Assembly (NCBI RefSeq): GCF_019059575.1
Contig: NW_024881670.1
Location: forward strand, 716,001 to 780,000
Length of the DNA: 64,000 nt
Reading direction: 5' to 3'
Source of the DNA: Amphibalanus amphitrite
Taxonomy: Eukaryota > Arthropoda > Thecostraca > Balanomorpha > Balanidae
Below the pieces are notes generated by a model. It made no database searches and was not told the DNA's origin. It saw nothing but the letters and a program-made list of their open reading frames with translations. Shown piece by piece: positions 1 to 12,600 of the stretch. Both the position numbers and the translations under genes were made by a program. Positions within the stretch are counted from its first letter, which is position 1; every line of letters begins with the position of its first letter.

Positions 1-1896
1 CCTTTTGCGTATTCACTGCGTTTACTGACGATATAAACATTTCAGTCGTGCTTGGCACGAGCATGCACAACATGCAGCCACGTATACTCCAGCTATCAGC
101 TAAAAAAGTCCACCCAGTACCAGTCGGTGCCGCCACCATCACACTTGGGTAAAGCGTCGCGCCTGCTGTCGTCATAACTATAGGCCTTGTCGTGTGTCCG
201 TCCCGTGAGGCAGCCAGCAGTTTCAGCCAACCATTTTAGGGAACGAATGACTCCTGTGCGGCAGGGCAGGGTTCAGCCAGCGCGAAGCCCCACCCGCGTC
301 TGTCTGGGTCGGGGTGGACCTAAACAGAGACGAACTCGAGACGCCAGTCTCTGTCAGCATATACGGAGACAGGCCGGCGTAGGAGCGGACCCGGTGACCG
401 ACCAGAGGCAGGGTCACGAGGGTCGCAGGAGGTAACATTATATCAGGGAAGGAATATGTCGATTTGTGCGGCTGCACAAACACAGCAAGGAAAACAGCAC
501 TGACCACAGTTGCTGGCTCATGGGGCAATATATAGTCATGTAAAGCAAAATCACCGCATAAATTTATCATTTACACGCACTACGCAGTGCCTGACTATTT
601 CTGCGCATTTTCCCTGGGGGACGGCCCCTGGAGGGATGGAGAGTGCGGGGGAGGGGGACAGACGCTTCGCCCGGCGGCCGTCCCGGCACCTATGGCGCTA
701 CCCAATTACGGGCACAGGATCGATCGACACATACAATCGCATTGGTCCGACTGACCGACCGGCTGGGCAGCAGCCGGTGGGCGGACACGACGCTGAATAT
801 CGGTCCAATATAGACCAGCGACGGCAGGCAGGGACAGCTAGACGCTGGACACAGGATCGAGGATATGGCACGGTGATACGATACTGAGTACTGACGGTGC
901 TATGGCGATACGTTATGTGTGTGTGTTTGGAGGGGGGGGGGGGACGAGCTACATAGAAGCTCACAAAAAATCATCACAGCTGACGGTTTTAAATAATGAT
1001 GCAGCCAGGTCATGCAACACACACACACATTGTCGGTATGCAGTGAATAACGCAGCAGTCACTGACATTTGTCCGTGGCTAGGCATGCAAATCTACACTT
1101 CAGGTTATGCATATTATAAAACACCACCGAGCAGGCATGCTGTTCGTGCGTTGTTCATGAAACATAGCGTGCAAAGGTCGTCTATCGCCTTAAACACTTT
1201 ACGGTTAAACACAAGGTTGCCGAATTTCACGCTGGCAAGTGGCATGTGACTGTTCCTTTCCATTGTGCAACCGCGAGTATTCAATAGAAAATCACAATTC
1301 TAAAGAATAGTGATTGTCTAATTGAAAAGTCCCAACCTTCGGATACGTATGACTTTAGCACACTTGATGTCAGCTAGCAATAAAATTTGCATTTGGAAAA
1401 CCATCATTTGGCTTCTTCTATGAAATGCCGAATAGAATACAACGCAAAACCCTTCGAGTGAGATCCCGTGCCGTGCAGTGACTGCATCGTGTCGCGCTCC
1501 GGTCAGTCACCGCGCAGGCCGCCAGCCTACCACAAATCCTTCAGCACCTCCTGCTGCCGTCCCCGTCCGCCGACGCTGCGCGCTGATTGGCCGTCTGGCC
1601 ACGGTCACGTGATCAAGCTGACCCGTCGGAGGTCAGCCAATCAGCAGTCAGCGATCAGCTGTTGCGGCAGCGGCGGACGGGGACCGGCAGCTGAAGTGCA
1701 TCACTAATTAATACACCATGAAACATTCTTACAGGTAACCTGCGTAACAACAATCGCCAAGTCGCGCTACTACAGGTTAGATGCGTTAGTCTCCATGCTT
1801 AGCTGTCTGCCACCACATTTAGCTGACCTCCCGCTTTGAGCGGGCGCCCTCGCATGCAGCGCATGCGACGGCCGGCGGCCGGCGCGGCTGACCTAC
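1..1896 (-). other. Oatp intron 4 (part), no exon seen
   Basis: This lies downstream, in transcript sense, of the last visible Oatp exon. No reading frame on the minus strand resembles the next expected transporter segment (TM4 onward), so I read it as intron running off the window. It contains a poly-G run near 931-943 and a short AC run near 1017-1028. I see no other structure. Confidence 0.5.
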
Positions 1897-2097
1897 CGTG
1901 GAGTCCCTCTGCCAGTTTACCGATGCTTTCGATGCCAGTGATCTGCTCGAACTGGCGATATTGGTCACGGCGCACGGCCGGCCGGCACACGTTATCCGCC
2001 ACAGAGCTCGAGTTGGAGTCCACACTGAGGCTGTAGCTGTCCGTCAGGAAGTGCGGCACGGAGAACAGCAGGCTGCCCAGACCCATCACGATGATGC
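1897..2097 (-). CDS. Oatp coding exon 4: TM3 and start of second extracellular loop
   Basis: This exon encodes residues 162-227 of an organic anion transporting polypeptide (SLCO/Oatp family), a plasma-membrane carrier for amphipathic organic anions. The acceptor follows a pyrimidine-rich tract ending CACAG at 2098. Its first two bases complete the glycine codon begun in exon 3, so the join reads WIGRGIIVMGLGSLLFSVPH, the conserved TM3 segment of the family. After it comes a loop with an N-S-S glycosylation sequon (about N189) and a cysteine (CRP), as expected for the extracellular side. The donor is CACG|GTAGGT, with the exon ending at 1897, one base into the next codon. The next exon is outside the window. 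The family call is firm; the subfamily is not settled, although insect Oatp30B-like members read closest from memory. Confidence 0.88.
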
Positions 2098-3949
2098 CTG
2101 TGGAAAGAGGGACGCAGGTCAGTCAGAAAACCAGGCTGTGACGGGGAGACGGCTGGCACAGAAGCGACGACACATGGTTGGAGCGGCAGGTATGGCTGCA
2201 GATCCGGGTCAGTGATGATTGCACCAAAACTGCACTGCTAAGGAAAACTAGTTTGCAAAAGTTAGTCCTGCAAAAGGCTTAGTTTGAGAGTGCACTTAAG
2301 CATAACATAGGGGAGCGTGATGTTGATAAAAACTGCGTGCATGTCAAACACAGAGCAAATCAAATATGTAGCAACGGAGGGAAATAAACAAGACTTCATC
2401 AAACCTCAATACTTAAGCAAAAGAGCATTTGGCATGAAAAGCGCTTTTGGAAACAAACTTGTCATTCCAAAGTCTCCACACTTCAAAGCACTTTATCCAA
2501 CTACCTGTGACCTACAATAGTCCAGATAAAACATGGAAGGTAGCTACTGGAAATCAGTCCACTGCTGCCAGGCAATACAAATCCCTGCCGTTCAGGGACC
2601 GCTAGTGAATTTCCACTATCCACCGCGCGGCCATCCTTTAGCCGGGAAGTCTGTCTTCCGACACGGCCCGGAGGTCTCGTACGCGGCTGGAGCGCTCACA
2701 GTACCATCGATAATTCACGAGGCGTTCAATTAATCACGATCGAGCGCGTCACGGGCGAGCCTGCCGCAAGCCGTGGCCACCGGTCGAGGCTGGAAAACTA
2801 ACGCAGCTGGCTAGGGCTGGAGCCCGGGGAACAGAACAAGGCTTCGATAGCTAAACGCTCATACTGGCCGAGTCGGCTCTCCTTATCCCCGCCCAGGGCA
2901 GTCGCACACGTCAACAGGGCTGTCACACATGTCATCAGCACACAGCCGCAGATTCGCTCGCTCTATTAATGATGTTGGGCAAATGTCGGTGACGTGCAAT
3001 GGCAACGTGACCCGTCCAACACGTGCCGTCCGCACGTGGCCTGCACGTGCCGGCTGGAACACGGGACATCGCGTACGCCTCAGTGATGAAGTTTTTTAAT
3101 CGTGCCCTCAGACCTCCAGCCTAAACACAAATTGAGCGACACTGAACTGCATAATTTCATACCCAAGCTTCAGCGGCTATGCCCCATCTAGCGCGGGACT
3201 AACCCCGTGCTAGACCCCATGCGGTTTATAGATCGCAGCAGGTGTCACTATCGTCGACAAACACAGCCAGTGTTGTTAGTGTGTGGGCCGTTAGTGTGCA
3301 TAGCTAACCGCTGGTCCGCAAGCCAACAGTCCGTATACCAGAGGTCACGCCCGCGGTTCCAGCGTGGGAGCACAGGCCGGTGCAAGATATTGTCGGCTCA
3401 CACAGGTCAATATGGGCGCCAGAGCTCAGTATCGAAGTCAGGACACGTGTCAGTGTCAGGACAGAGTGTCGGTGTCACTCAGTTCCTGTGCCATTATAAG
3501 GATCTGTGTCATAACAGGCATCAGTATTGCATTACTAATGTGAACTCAGGTTCCCGCTAGTTGCGACGTCGAGTCTAGTTCAGTGTCCATGTCAGCATCG
3601 ATGGAAGTGACGGTGTCAGCAGCGCTGGTGTCGTTTCCAGTGACGGTTTCATTACAGTCCCCACCCATGTGTCAGTATTTGTAACAAAGTGCCGTTCCCT
3701 GCCCGCCTCCACGATCAGCCCCCCGAACTACGTCGTTCTGTCGGCCGTCAGTCTGCGAGTGACGGACGACCCTGAACAGAAACCAGTGTAAATAGGATTT
3801 GGCAGCACTGGGCGGACTTTACGGCACCGATATCAAAGACATCCTTTTTATTTACATCCAGCTAATCTAGTCTAATGATTTTGTTAGTGTGAATGATTAT
3901 AAATGTTACCTGAACGAATGAATAAGTGAATGTGGAATAGTTCTGAATG

Positions 3950-3989
3950 TTACCAAATGCCGTGAATGCGCATTCACGGCATTTGGTAA
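3950..3989. repeat. perfect 40-bp palindrome without spacer
   Basis: Bases 3950-3969 read TTACCAAATGCCGTGAATGC, and 3970-3989 are their exact reverse complement with no loop. The flanking bases (G at both 3949 and 3990) break the symmetry. It lies in an Oatp intron. Perfect spacer-free palindromes are usually unstable, so this is either recent or an assembly foldback. Confidence 0.95.
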
Positions 3990-4361
3990 GATTGGACCCA
4001 GGAGCGACGCACTACTCCCAGACGCACGGTGCCCGACTCGGACAGCCTCACAGTGCACCCAGGACACAGCAGCCCGAACAGGAGACTTGCTATGACACCA
4101 AGCACCATACAATGCCGAAAAAGGGCACCAAAACGGGCTGGAGGCATCACGTCACAGGTGCCAGGAATACCGTCCGTGTGCCGTTGACCACAAAGCACCA
4201 CAATGTCGCGTACTTAGCCCATATCGGGGAGTAAAAAGAAAAGGCATATAACAGCCTCTGAGCATAACCAGGAACCAGGCACCGCACGGGCACGCGTGGC
4301 GGATGACGCCCGCGGCCGGGTTCTCTAATGGAAGGAATATCTATCCAACACGCGGACCAGA

Positions 4362-4467
4362 GGTCGTCCCAAGGCAGTGCTCTCAGTTCATCGCCTCCTC
4401 AGTCCATCTATGACGGTCGTCCCAAGGCAGTGTTCCCAGATCACTGCCTCCTCAGTCCATATATGCT
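4362..4467. repeat. two-copy tandem duplication, period 53 bp
   Basis: GGTCGTCCCAAGGCAGTG starts at 4362 and again at 4415. Both copies continue through CCTCCTCAGTCCAT with a few substitutions. It is intronic and no function is apparent. Confidence 0.85.
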
Positions 4468-5664
4468 GGCCGTCCCGGCATAAGACTGCGGCGGTAACAG
4501 AGGGTCGATAACCGGAACTGGGCCGGCCGCCGCAGCGCGAATGTAGGCCAGATGCCCCGGCGACAACCCGGCGCGTGTAGATAAATTTGAGCGATATCAT
4601 CAGCGGGGTGGAACTCGAGACAGGCCGGTCCAAATAATGGCGAGGATGATTAACAGACAACCCATTCTCAAATGCCTTTTGACAAAGCGGCTAAAACGGC
4701 AATTGTTGCAGTTGCGAAACAATATGTCGGGAGCAGGGAACTGAAGACAAATAGGCAGTAAAATATCAAAAGCATAACCAGAAGATAAAAATATTCTGCC
4801 AGCACACTTTCACGGCCGGCCGATAAAGACATCGGCTAATTTCAGAACACTCGAACACACTCAATTCCAGAAACGATGCCGCCATCGCAGATCCATCTTT
4901 CCGGCTATGAAATGAGCGCGCTCGATCGGCGAAAGACGCGTGACAAGTGGGCCTGAAATCTGTTGAGCCTGCTGACCCAGCACGGCGTCAGCGCCCGTAT
5001 CGCGCTAATCACAGCATCTGCCGCCGATGGGAACAGCCCGGCCAATCACCCCGACACGCCCCCGGCCACTGCCCCGGCCGCGAACCCGCCGTTCCCCGAG
5101 CTGGGACTGGCGATATGACGACGTTGGAGCAGCCAACCATCAGCACAGCACGTGTTACTGCACGGAGTTCGTAAACAGAGCTGAAATTAGACATCCGATG
5201 TCTAACAGAGGCCTGTCGGTCGTCTGGAAAATACCAGAAAATACCCACACAATATCAGATGTAGAGTAATGGGTTGGACGGAAAAACGAGTGGTACTGAC
5301 AGGTCCTAATCTATGATATTTTCAGTCAGCCGACCAGATGACTTCCTTGACCTCCGCAACCGAAACCAAGCGAGACGAGGAATCGCTGGCGAGCGAGTCC
5401 GCTAATTCCAAACCGAATCTCTCACATAGCTCTGAGTCAATAAAAACAGTGGGCAGACACTAATTCCGTCTCCAAACGTTGGCAGGCCCCGAGCGCCGGG
5501 CCGCGGGCTTGGCATACCTCGGCCCGTTCTGAAGCCTTGACACCACGACGCCACAGCTGCGGTTAAGGGGTGGGAGGCAAGGGGACGCCCCTCACTCCTG
5601 TGTCTTAACTATCATAGGTTTCTGCTCACTGTCAAGACGTGTCTAACCGGCGTCGGTCACTAAC

Positions 5665-5881
5665 CTCTGCCGATCCACACGGGTACGTGTCGCCGCGAGC
5701 CGAGGTAGCTGACGAAGATGACGGTGAGCATGTTGCCGATCTCGTAGAATGAGGCGATGACGCCGGTAAGCGAGCTGGGGATCTCGTACCGCTTCTCTAT
5801 GGTGGTGATGACTGAGTTGAGGTAGCCGGAGCTGAGAGCCTGCTGGAGCGTCACCAGCAGCGACAGCAGCAGCACAAATAC
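5665..5881 (-). CDS. Oatp coding exon 3: TM1, first loop and TM2
   Basis: This exon encodes residues 89-160 plus the first base of codon 161. The acceptor is TTTGTTTTCAG|GTATTTGTG, and the donor is GGCAGAG|GTTAGT at 5664. The translation opens with a hydrophobic TM1 (VFVLLLSLLVTLQQALSSGY), then LNSVITTIEKRYEIPSS, the strongly conserved Oatp stretch after TM1. TM2 follows (GVIASFYEIGN, then VIFVSYLGSRRHVPVWIG). The YLNSVITTIE, SSxTG and SYLGxRRHxPxWIG signatures are diagnostic for SLCO/Oatp transporters among MFS proteins. The exon starts on a codon boundary, matching the phase of exon 2. No stop or frameshift is seen. Confidence 0.93.
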
Positions 5882-8800
5882 CTGAAAACAAACGGTGAAC
5901 GGGTCTTAGACAAATGGGCGTCTGATAAGGAGATAGGGGCTGTATTGCCGGCAACAGTAGTGGCGCAACTAGCTGGAAAGTGGAAAAACAATCTTTATGA
6001 GCAACAATATGCGTGGAGCGCCGCGGTGGCTGCAGAAGTGAGTACCTGTACTGTTGAATTGTGTACAAACATTAATGCAGGCACGACTGGTGTGCGAACA
6101 CAAATTTAGTCAAACACAAACCAACGAGTATGGGCCCAAATACCTCAGGGAGAAAACACAAAGTAAGCCACGTATTGTGGACACAAAGACACCTGTGCAG
6201 AGAATCAAAGTGAGAAATGACTGTTAAAACGTCTGCAGAACCGCAAACAAGTACAAGACCGCACACCGGGGCAGGCGGCTGTTGGCGCAGCAGGTGGTTG
6301 TTGGCTGACAGCGACAACCTAGTGGAGCACACTTTTTCACGAGCGCAAGATCAACAGTTTTTGTGTGAGTGGGGGTTTAAAGCCAACATACCCGCGGTAC
6401 AAGATCCAAGTAACAGACGGATGGAAACTACGAAATAAATATCAGGTTACTGGCTCAAAGGATCAGAAGAAACGCAACATCAAACACTCGTACCCCAGAA
6501 AAAAAAATCATTACACCCGAAACAAAGAACGCTAAGCGCTCAAAATACCCAAGGATCAACGGAAACATTATGCAACTCCGACTGTCAACAAGGAGCTCAA
6601 TTCTTACCTCAAAAAAGCAAGGTCAGCTGGAACAATGGCCTCAGAGCCAGAGCAAGAACAGGCTCTTTGCACTCCTTCCCGGCTTAGCAGCCGAGAAACA
6701 CGTTTGGACGGCGGATGCGGTGGTAACCAGGCCGGAAAACAGCGCCGTGAAACCAGTGACCCGCGACCCCAGCCCACTGTCCCCAGGCACGAGCCAGGGC
6801 CAGCCGACAGCACGCATAATGGGACATCTGGGTGGGGCGGCAGGGACTTTCACAAACTTTTACTTGTTTGTCATGGGTTGAGATGAAGTTTGATAAGCCT
6901 TGTAATTACACAATGCATTTAACCGTATCAGCTAATCATGATAGAAAGGCAATTCATAGTGAAACAAAATCGGAGCGAAAAAGGATTAGCGCAGTTAAAC
7001 TATGAAGTATGAACATATCAAGCTAACAAATATTTGGTTAAAGAGTTTAACCAGCGTTTCGTTGGAATTATTCCTACGAACCGAACAGGTCCAAGCCGGA
7101 TTTGAAACCACTCAGTGAAACTCTACCCGAGTGAATGGACAAAGACTTATTATCTACGTCTGTCCTGAAACAATGCCCGTCGGCTTCGTCAACAACGTAA
7201 TCGGGCGAAGCATCTCCCCCGTAACAAACGCAGCAATCAGTAGCGACTACCATCTGGCAAAGAGCTCCGAAACATCCGTTTGGCAGGCGGCGAGAGGAGG
7301 CGGGCCATCTCAGCACCATTTCAGCCGTGAAATGACAATGCCCGGCCGGTGTGATGCTGCGATCCGACCGCCCACGCGGCAGCGAGGGGGGGGGGCGGGG
7401 CGGTCCAGAACGGAGCCATGGTGCAGTATGGATACCACACGGACAGGACCCGGCGCGGCTGACGAGGAAAACGGTCCACTGAACAGAACCAGTGAGCCAT
7501 GCAGCAGGCGCCAGTGGCCGGACAGAACAGGAAATAACCTAACCATATGCACTGCTCCCGAACGTTCTTTCACGTGCAAAAACTGCACATAAGGTGAATG
7601 GCTTGACGCTTTCGGACATAACAACTTCATTATTAAGATGTAGCAACGCAAGAAACCGATTTTGAGTCGACATAAGGAACATTACTTCCACAAAATTTGA
7701 GGGACGGAAATACATTGCCAAGTCTACGTCACACCATTTACATCGATCTTTAGCAGCGGCGGAAGTTTAAGTGATGCCTAGCAAGGAAGCTGGTGGCACT
7801 CATGCATGTTCACTGTTGCGAAAACCATTCGACTTTTGCTGGAATGGCGCCGTTGCCATCATTTAGATCAATAGGCAATGGAGCATCGCCGTGCAGTTGA
7901 ATTCGTTTTACGGTGGCAATAAATATAAATATAAACATGGCACAGGCATGACATTAGTGAAGCGCACCTATAATTCTGGGACACACAACGCCTCTGTCGG
8001 GCTTATAGGAAATCCATGCCACACTACCGTTATACTGGGCTGCCTGACTTGACTACCCGTTCTGTCGATTGTGAATCCGGTATTATGGCAATACCTGAGC
8101 CAATCCAGGAAATTCTGTTTCAGGGTCGTGCCCACCAACACCTGTCTAACTTCCTTTCCACAGAAGTGGCCTCATCGACCTCATCATAATACACTAAGAG
8201 AACCCTTACCTACAGCGACACCACTACCCCACGGTGCATTGACATCAGACCTCACGGAGGTTCAGGCGCCCCTGCACGCCCGTATCCCAGTCCTGCAGAG
8301 ATGGTATTAGGGATAGCATTAGGACTGGCAGAAACTAGCAGTCGGCATCAGCCGACCACCCTCGGAAAACTACCACGCAAAATACCAGGAAAATCCGAGC
8401 CAGGAAGCATGATTGAAACAAAACCTGCGTGCAGCGAAGCACATGCCACTGAAACGAACACGGATTGATTCCAGCTATCAACTATAACCACACTGAATAT
8501 ACATTCTTGGACGATACCGCGAAAACGAAATATTTCTATCGAGAGTTTTCAAAGGATTTCATGCACGAGGCCTTGGCCGAGTGCATGAAATTCTTTGAAA
8601 ACTCGAGATAGAAATATTTCGTCGCGGTAGAGTCCTAGATATTATTTCCTGTTGATTTCCTGTATGTTTCTTAATATCGTTCGTTATCTGCTTAAAAAAG
8701 GCCGAAATATGCATAAATAAAATACAGTAACAATAACTACACGTTAGATACTGAAATACTGGCAGTTCTAAATACTCAACAGTTCAGCAAAGCTTACAAA

Positions 8801-9167
8801 TTTTCTTTAAAACAGAAGCCCTCGATGAAATCAAGCTATCCAAGAAAACCATCCAAGAAAACGTCTCGCGCAAAGTTTCTTGGATGGCTGGATTGCATTG
8901 CAAGACTGCATCAAACATACAGGAAACCGTAAATCGTGGGTTGTGCGTTGTTTTTCTTGCTGATCATTTGATACTTCCCGGTGCAGAGTGCATATTACAA
9001 CGACCGTTCAGCATATGACACTCATCGCGGCACGCCACGATTTTTGGCAGTCCCACAAGATCAACTCGCACACATCAACACAACAAAATACCTATTTTGC
9101 AGCCCATCAACGCAGGTACACACATCGCAAGCCTCTCCGTCTCCGCCGACGCGACCCCGTCACCCAC
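5882..9167 (-). other. Oatp intron 2
   Basis: This is a 3,286-bp GT-AG intron. It has no credible coding sequence. A poly-G run lies near 7386-7393 and a foldback element at 8510-8634. The rest is unremarkable. Confidence 0.75.
8510..8634. repeat. foldback (inverted repeat, 54-57 bp arms)
   Basis: Arm 8510-8566 pairs with 8581-8634 around a 14-base loop, with a few mismatches and a 3-bp indel. The arms share GAAATATTTCTAT, GAGTTTTCAAAG and ATTTCATGCAC. It looks like a small foldback MITE or hairpin relic inside an Oatp intron. No clear target-site duplication was found. Confidence 0.85.
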
Positions 9168-9330
9168 CTTGATGCTGGCGAACCGCTGCAGGGCGCGCGG
9201 TCGACAGCTGAGTAGGCCGCACTCGTCGCCGTACCCAGACTCGGCGGCCGAGTAGCCGGCCTCGGCGGGGTACCGGTAACAGGGCGGCTTGGTGAGCGTG
9301 GGTCGCCGCGAGCCCAGCTCCATCATTCGA
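9168..9330 (-). CDS. Oatp coding exon 2: cytoplasmic N-terminal region
   Basis: This exon encodes residues 34-88 (the first codon is split with exon 1). Acceptor: TCTCTGTTTCCAG|TCGAATG. Donor: ATCAAG|GTGGGT. The hydrophilic sequence ends in GDECGLLSCRPRALQRFASIK, which is the usual lead-in to TM1: a C-G-x-x-x-C-R-P-x-x-L-Q-x-F motif just inside the membrane in arthropod Oatps. It joins in phase to exon 3 to give FASIKVFVLLLSLL. The region before it is Ser/Tyr/Pro-rich and probably disordered. The acceptor with its first exon bases is duplicated 48 nt upstream (9369-9390). Confidence 0.88.
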
Positions 9331-9390
9331 CTGGAAACAGAGAGAAACATCGGTCAGGGTACCACTCGCATCATTCGACTGGAAACAGAG
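9321..9390 (-). repeat. duplicated 3' splice site upstream of Oatp exon 2
   Basis: A 22-base block covering the acceptor and the first exon bases occurs at 9321-9342 and again, shifted by exactly 48 nt, at 9369-9390. Use of the distal copy (exon starting at 9378) would keep phase. However, it would read an in-frame TGA seven codons after the split codon, so it would be a poison acceptor. This is an observation on sequence only; use is unknown. Confidence 0.85.
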
Positions 9391-9645
9391 CGACACACCT
9401 GACACCGGTCATGGTATCACTCGCAAAGGGAAGAGCGACAGGCAGACGCAGGGGTCAGAAACGTCAGTCACTGACATGAGCGGTGGTGGGTGGCACGGCC
9501 CGACAGTGTCAGAACACGCTAGCATGACAGGTGACAGGAGAGTCAGCTCATTATTAGATGGGTAGGTCATAACCCGGTCATGGTCGCGTGAAGGTCAGAT
9601 TAAATGGATCGCACTCAGTTCACAGCCACGTTTATCGGAACAATT

Positions 9646-9676
9646 TTAGGCCCGATCAGATTGTGATCGGGCCTAA
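9646..9676. repeat. short perfect hairpin, 13-bp arms
   Basis: TTAGGCCCGATCA at 9646-9658 pairs exactly with 9664-9676 around the loop GATTG. It resembles a bacterial terminator stem but sits in a eukaryotic intron without a following T run. It may be a tiny MITE or chance. Confidence 0.8.
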
Positions 9677-12600
9677 TCATTCTTCACTTCGATCGCTGCT
9701 CGAACAGGCAATAAAGTGATACTGTCAAAACGAACCTCGGAGTTACCTACAGCATTTCACAATACCAGGCTACACCGCCCGTCAGCCGGGTCAAATTTAC
9801 AACAAAGCGGACAAAGTGCATCGCCCCCAAGTAACAACTCTACGGTACCATCGCAGCTGCTGATGGCGACACAAAGAGAAAACAGTATCAGTGCTACCAC
9901 AACAACGCCCAAATTACAGACCGACGACAAATTAGAGTTCGATCGCTCCAAGGCCAGTAGCGGGAAACAGTTCGAGCACCGCTGCCTTCCGGACACAAAC
10001 CCTGGCCACAAAGGCCGAGCTGCGGCAGAATGGCCGCAGCTTTATCGCGCAGGACCGGATGGCGACAAAGAGTGGCGCACTTAGGAGGCGGCGACGGCAA
10101 AACCGGCGCATGATGGCGACGCTGATGATGATTACGCCACGGGATAGCGGGGAGGGAATGTGTAGATTTAGAAGGCCGTGGAGGCGGGGTGGGATGGGTT
10201 GTGTGTGGAACCACTGTGTATGTTGGGACAAAGGATCGGGGGGGGGGGGGGCATAACGGGAGAAACACTAAACGGATGCAGGAGCGAGGTAACGGTAACA
10301 CCAGCGTTGAGTTGCATGTCGATGTCGTTGCCGTGCTGGGTGTGGCCTAGTGAAACAAAACACCGACGCACGATGAGCTGGCGCTTTTGGTCCGAGAGGG
10401 TGAATGACCGTACTCTGCAAATGTCAATAATGCGGACAGACGGTCCTGATGCGGATGCCATGTCCTGATCATTACTGCAGAGTACACACGGAGCTTTCAG
10501 TTGAGAACTAAGTAGCCTATATTTCTGGCACTCGGCAGTCCAACCCAACGTCTGCTCGGCAAGCAGTACCGCATCCGGCTGATACCGCACATTCACACCA
10601 GCTGGCTGTGGCGGAAGCACGCGGGACCTGCACGCACGCCATCGCACGGAGCACGGGCGGTCGGCCGCGTCAAACCGTGCCAGCACAGCACGCCGCGTGC
10701 ACGGCACCAGAACGGCACGGCTCCACACGGCCCGTGCACAGCCCGGCCGCAGGCCCACACGCAGCACAATCCTTCCACCAACAGCCGGCCGGTCGTCGTC
10801 CAGGAAACCGCGACCGGTGAAAGTCGCCGGCGACACGCGAGCGGCGACGATCTACCGAATGTGTCCTCACGCCCGGCTGCCATTGAGCGGCTGTGTTCCT
10901 CAGGGCGCAGGGCGTGCCGCTCTGCCCGGGACCACCGATCAGCTGGCGACGCGACGGGGGGGGGGGGGGAGAGGGAGCGGGCCAACTGGTCGATATGAAG
11001 ACAAGGCGCCCGGTGCCGCCGATAGGTACCCAGGTATCGACGCAGCGGCGGCGACGGGGCGGAACGGAGCCACGTGAGACGGCGCCGGTCAATACGATGG
11101 TTGCTCAGTGCTCACGAATCACGATCCGACTATATTTTCATGACAGCCATCTGCGAACCGTGAAGGTTTGGCCAAGAACGGATCTGAATAAGACAAACGT
11201 GTGAAGAAGCCAATTAGAAGCAATGCTAAAACAAGAGCGAGCGGACGTTATTTGTTTCTCAGATGTGTCAAGTCCGGCGGGTCACGCCGGGTAGGGTTGT
11301 GGCTGTATGCAAAGGTCGGGTCGGGTCACCGGTCACTGCTGAATACCGACCCTCTGACGGCTGTGACGGCGGACCAGGTGAGTCACCGTCGGTCAGCCGG
11401 CCGCTCAGCTGACGCCCGGATGTGCACCTGGCTCAGTGACTGGAATGGGCGTGTCGCCAGACAGGTGCCACCGCCATAGTCACGCATTATCAGCCGGGCG
11501 CCGCCCCTGGCGCCGGCCGGTGCAGCTGGAAACCCAGCTTTAGTGACCACACTGAGCCTGTATTTCCCCACAGACTGCAAAATACAGCGCCAGCTGACAA
11601 AGGAAAATGCTGAGGCCGCAGGCCGAGCTGTAATTCTATTAGCGGAGCCGAAATTCATGACACTAATATAGACCTAAGATTGCAAGCGCTGCCAGATGAT
11701 AAATGATAAATGTGTTTGAAGCGGAGCTGGCCGAAATTATTCACGCCGCATGATGTGCCGAGATTTCATTCCATGTTTAAGCACGGACCCCACTCGAGGA
11801 AACAGACCATATAACACCGCCGACGGTGCCTCTACGTCTTTTCCGGCAGTGCCATCCATTTCGTCTTCTATTTGAGGTTCAGAGCAGCTCAGCCAGCAGA
11901 AGCGTCATCATTCCTCGATCGAGCCAAGTTCCACCGCGCTCCAACCGCCATTTCCAGGCCCTCAAGTTCAAGGCCGCCCTAGAGGACCGCTTCACGAGTT
12001 CCATGAATAAGTAACGGCGCGGCAGGGGCGGTCGTGGCGCGGCCGGCCGCCATCAGTCGTCGCTGTCGTGCCATGCGGCACTGAAACTGAGCGCAGCCGC
12101 GCTGAAGAAGGACCGGCATTAGCCGAGCATTTCCCAGAGTGCTGCCGCCGCCGCACGGTGGATAGCCGGACGAGCGTCCGACACTACGACCGACAAACGA
12201 GAGCTGGTCAGGCAGACAGGCCTGATAAAGACTCATTCCACTCGGATATCTATCTAAATGGAGATCATAATCGTGACATCCACCGCTCTCGACATGGTTC
12301 CTATGCATGGCAGGAGCTATATTGGGTCCCAATTCATACACCCGGATGCTGCAGGCAGCTGGGCACCTGGCTAGAGCTAAGTTCAGCCGGACGTCGCCGC
12401 TCTATATGCCTTCGCAAAATCGGGCTGCTGTCGGCAGCGCCCTCTGATCCCGGGCAGAGAGTTGCCAGACAGTTGCCACGGGTGTCCAACGCGACCTTCC
12501 GTTGACCCCATCACAAGTCTACCGAGTGACCCAGCCCTCTCGCCCGACCAACGACCTGCCCGGCCACTAAAACAGACGACAAAAAGCCTGTCATCATAGC

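Larger units (their letters stand above)
2098..5664 (-). other. Oatp intron 3
   Basis: This is a 3,567-bp GT-AG intron between coding exons 3 and 4. It is GC-rich with no open frame resembling a protein. It contains a perfect 40-bp palindrome at 3950-3989 and a two-copy tandem duplication at 4362-4467, listed separately. Confidence 0.75.

Noticed and set aside
223..964. minus-strand frames that might be further Oatp exons
   Set aside because: None resembles TM4 onward or has matching splice phases.
9646..9676. intrinsic bacterial terminator
   Set aside because: No T tract, and it lies within a eukaryotic intron. The hairpin is better called a small inverted repeat.
10168..10836. 222-codon minus-strand open frame
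   Set aside because: It lies in GC-rich intron sequence with overlapping open frames on both strands. It has no recognisable motif and no splice support.
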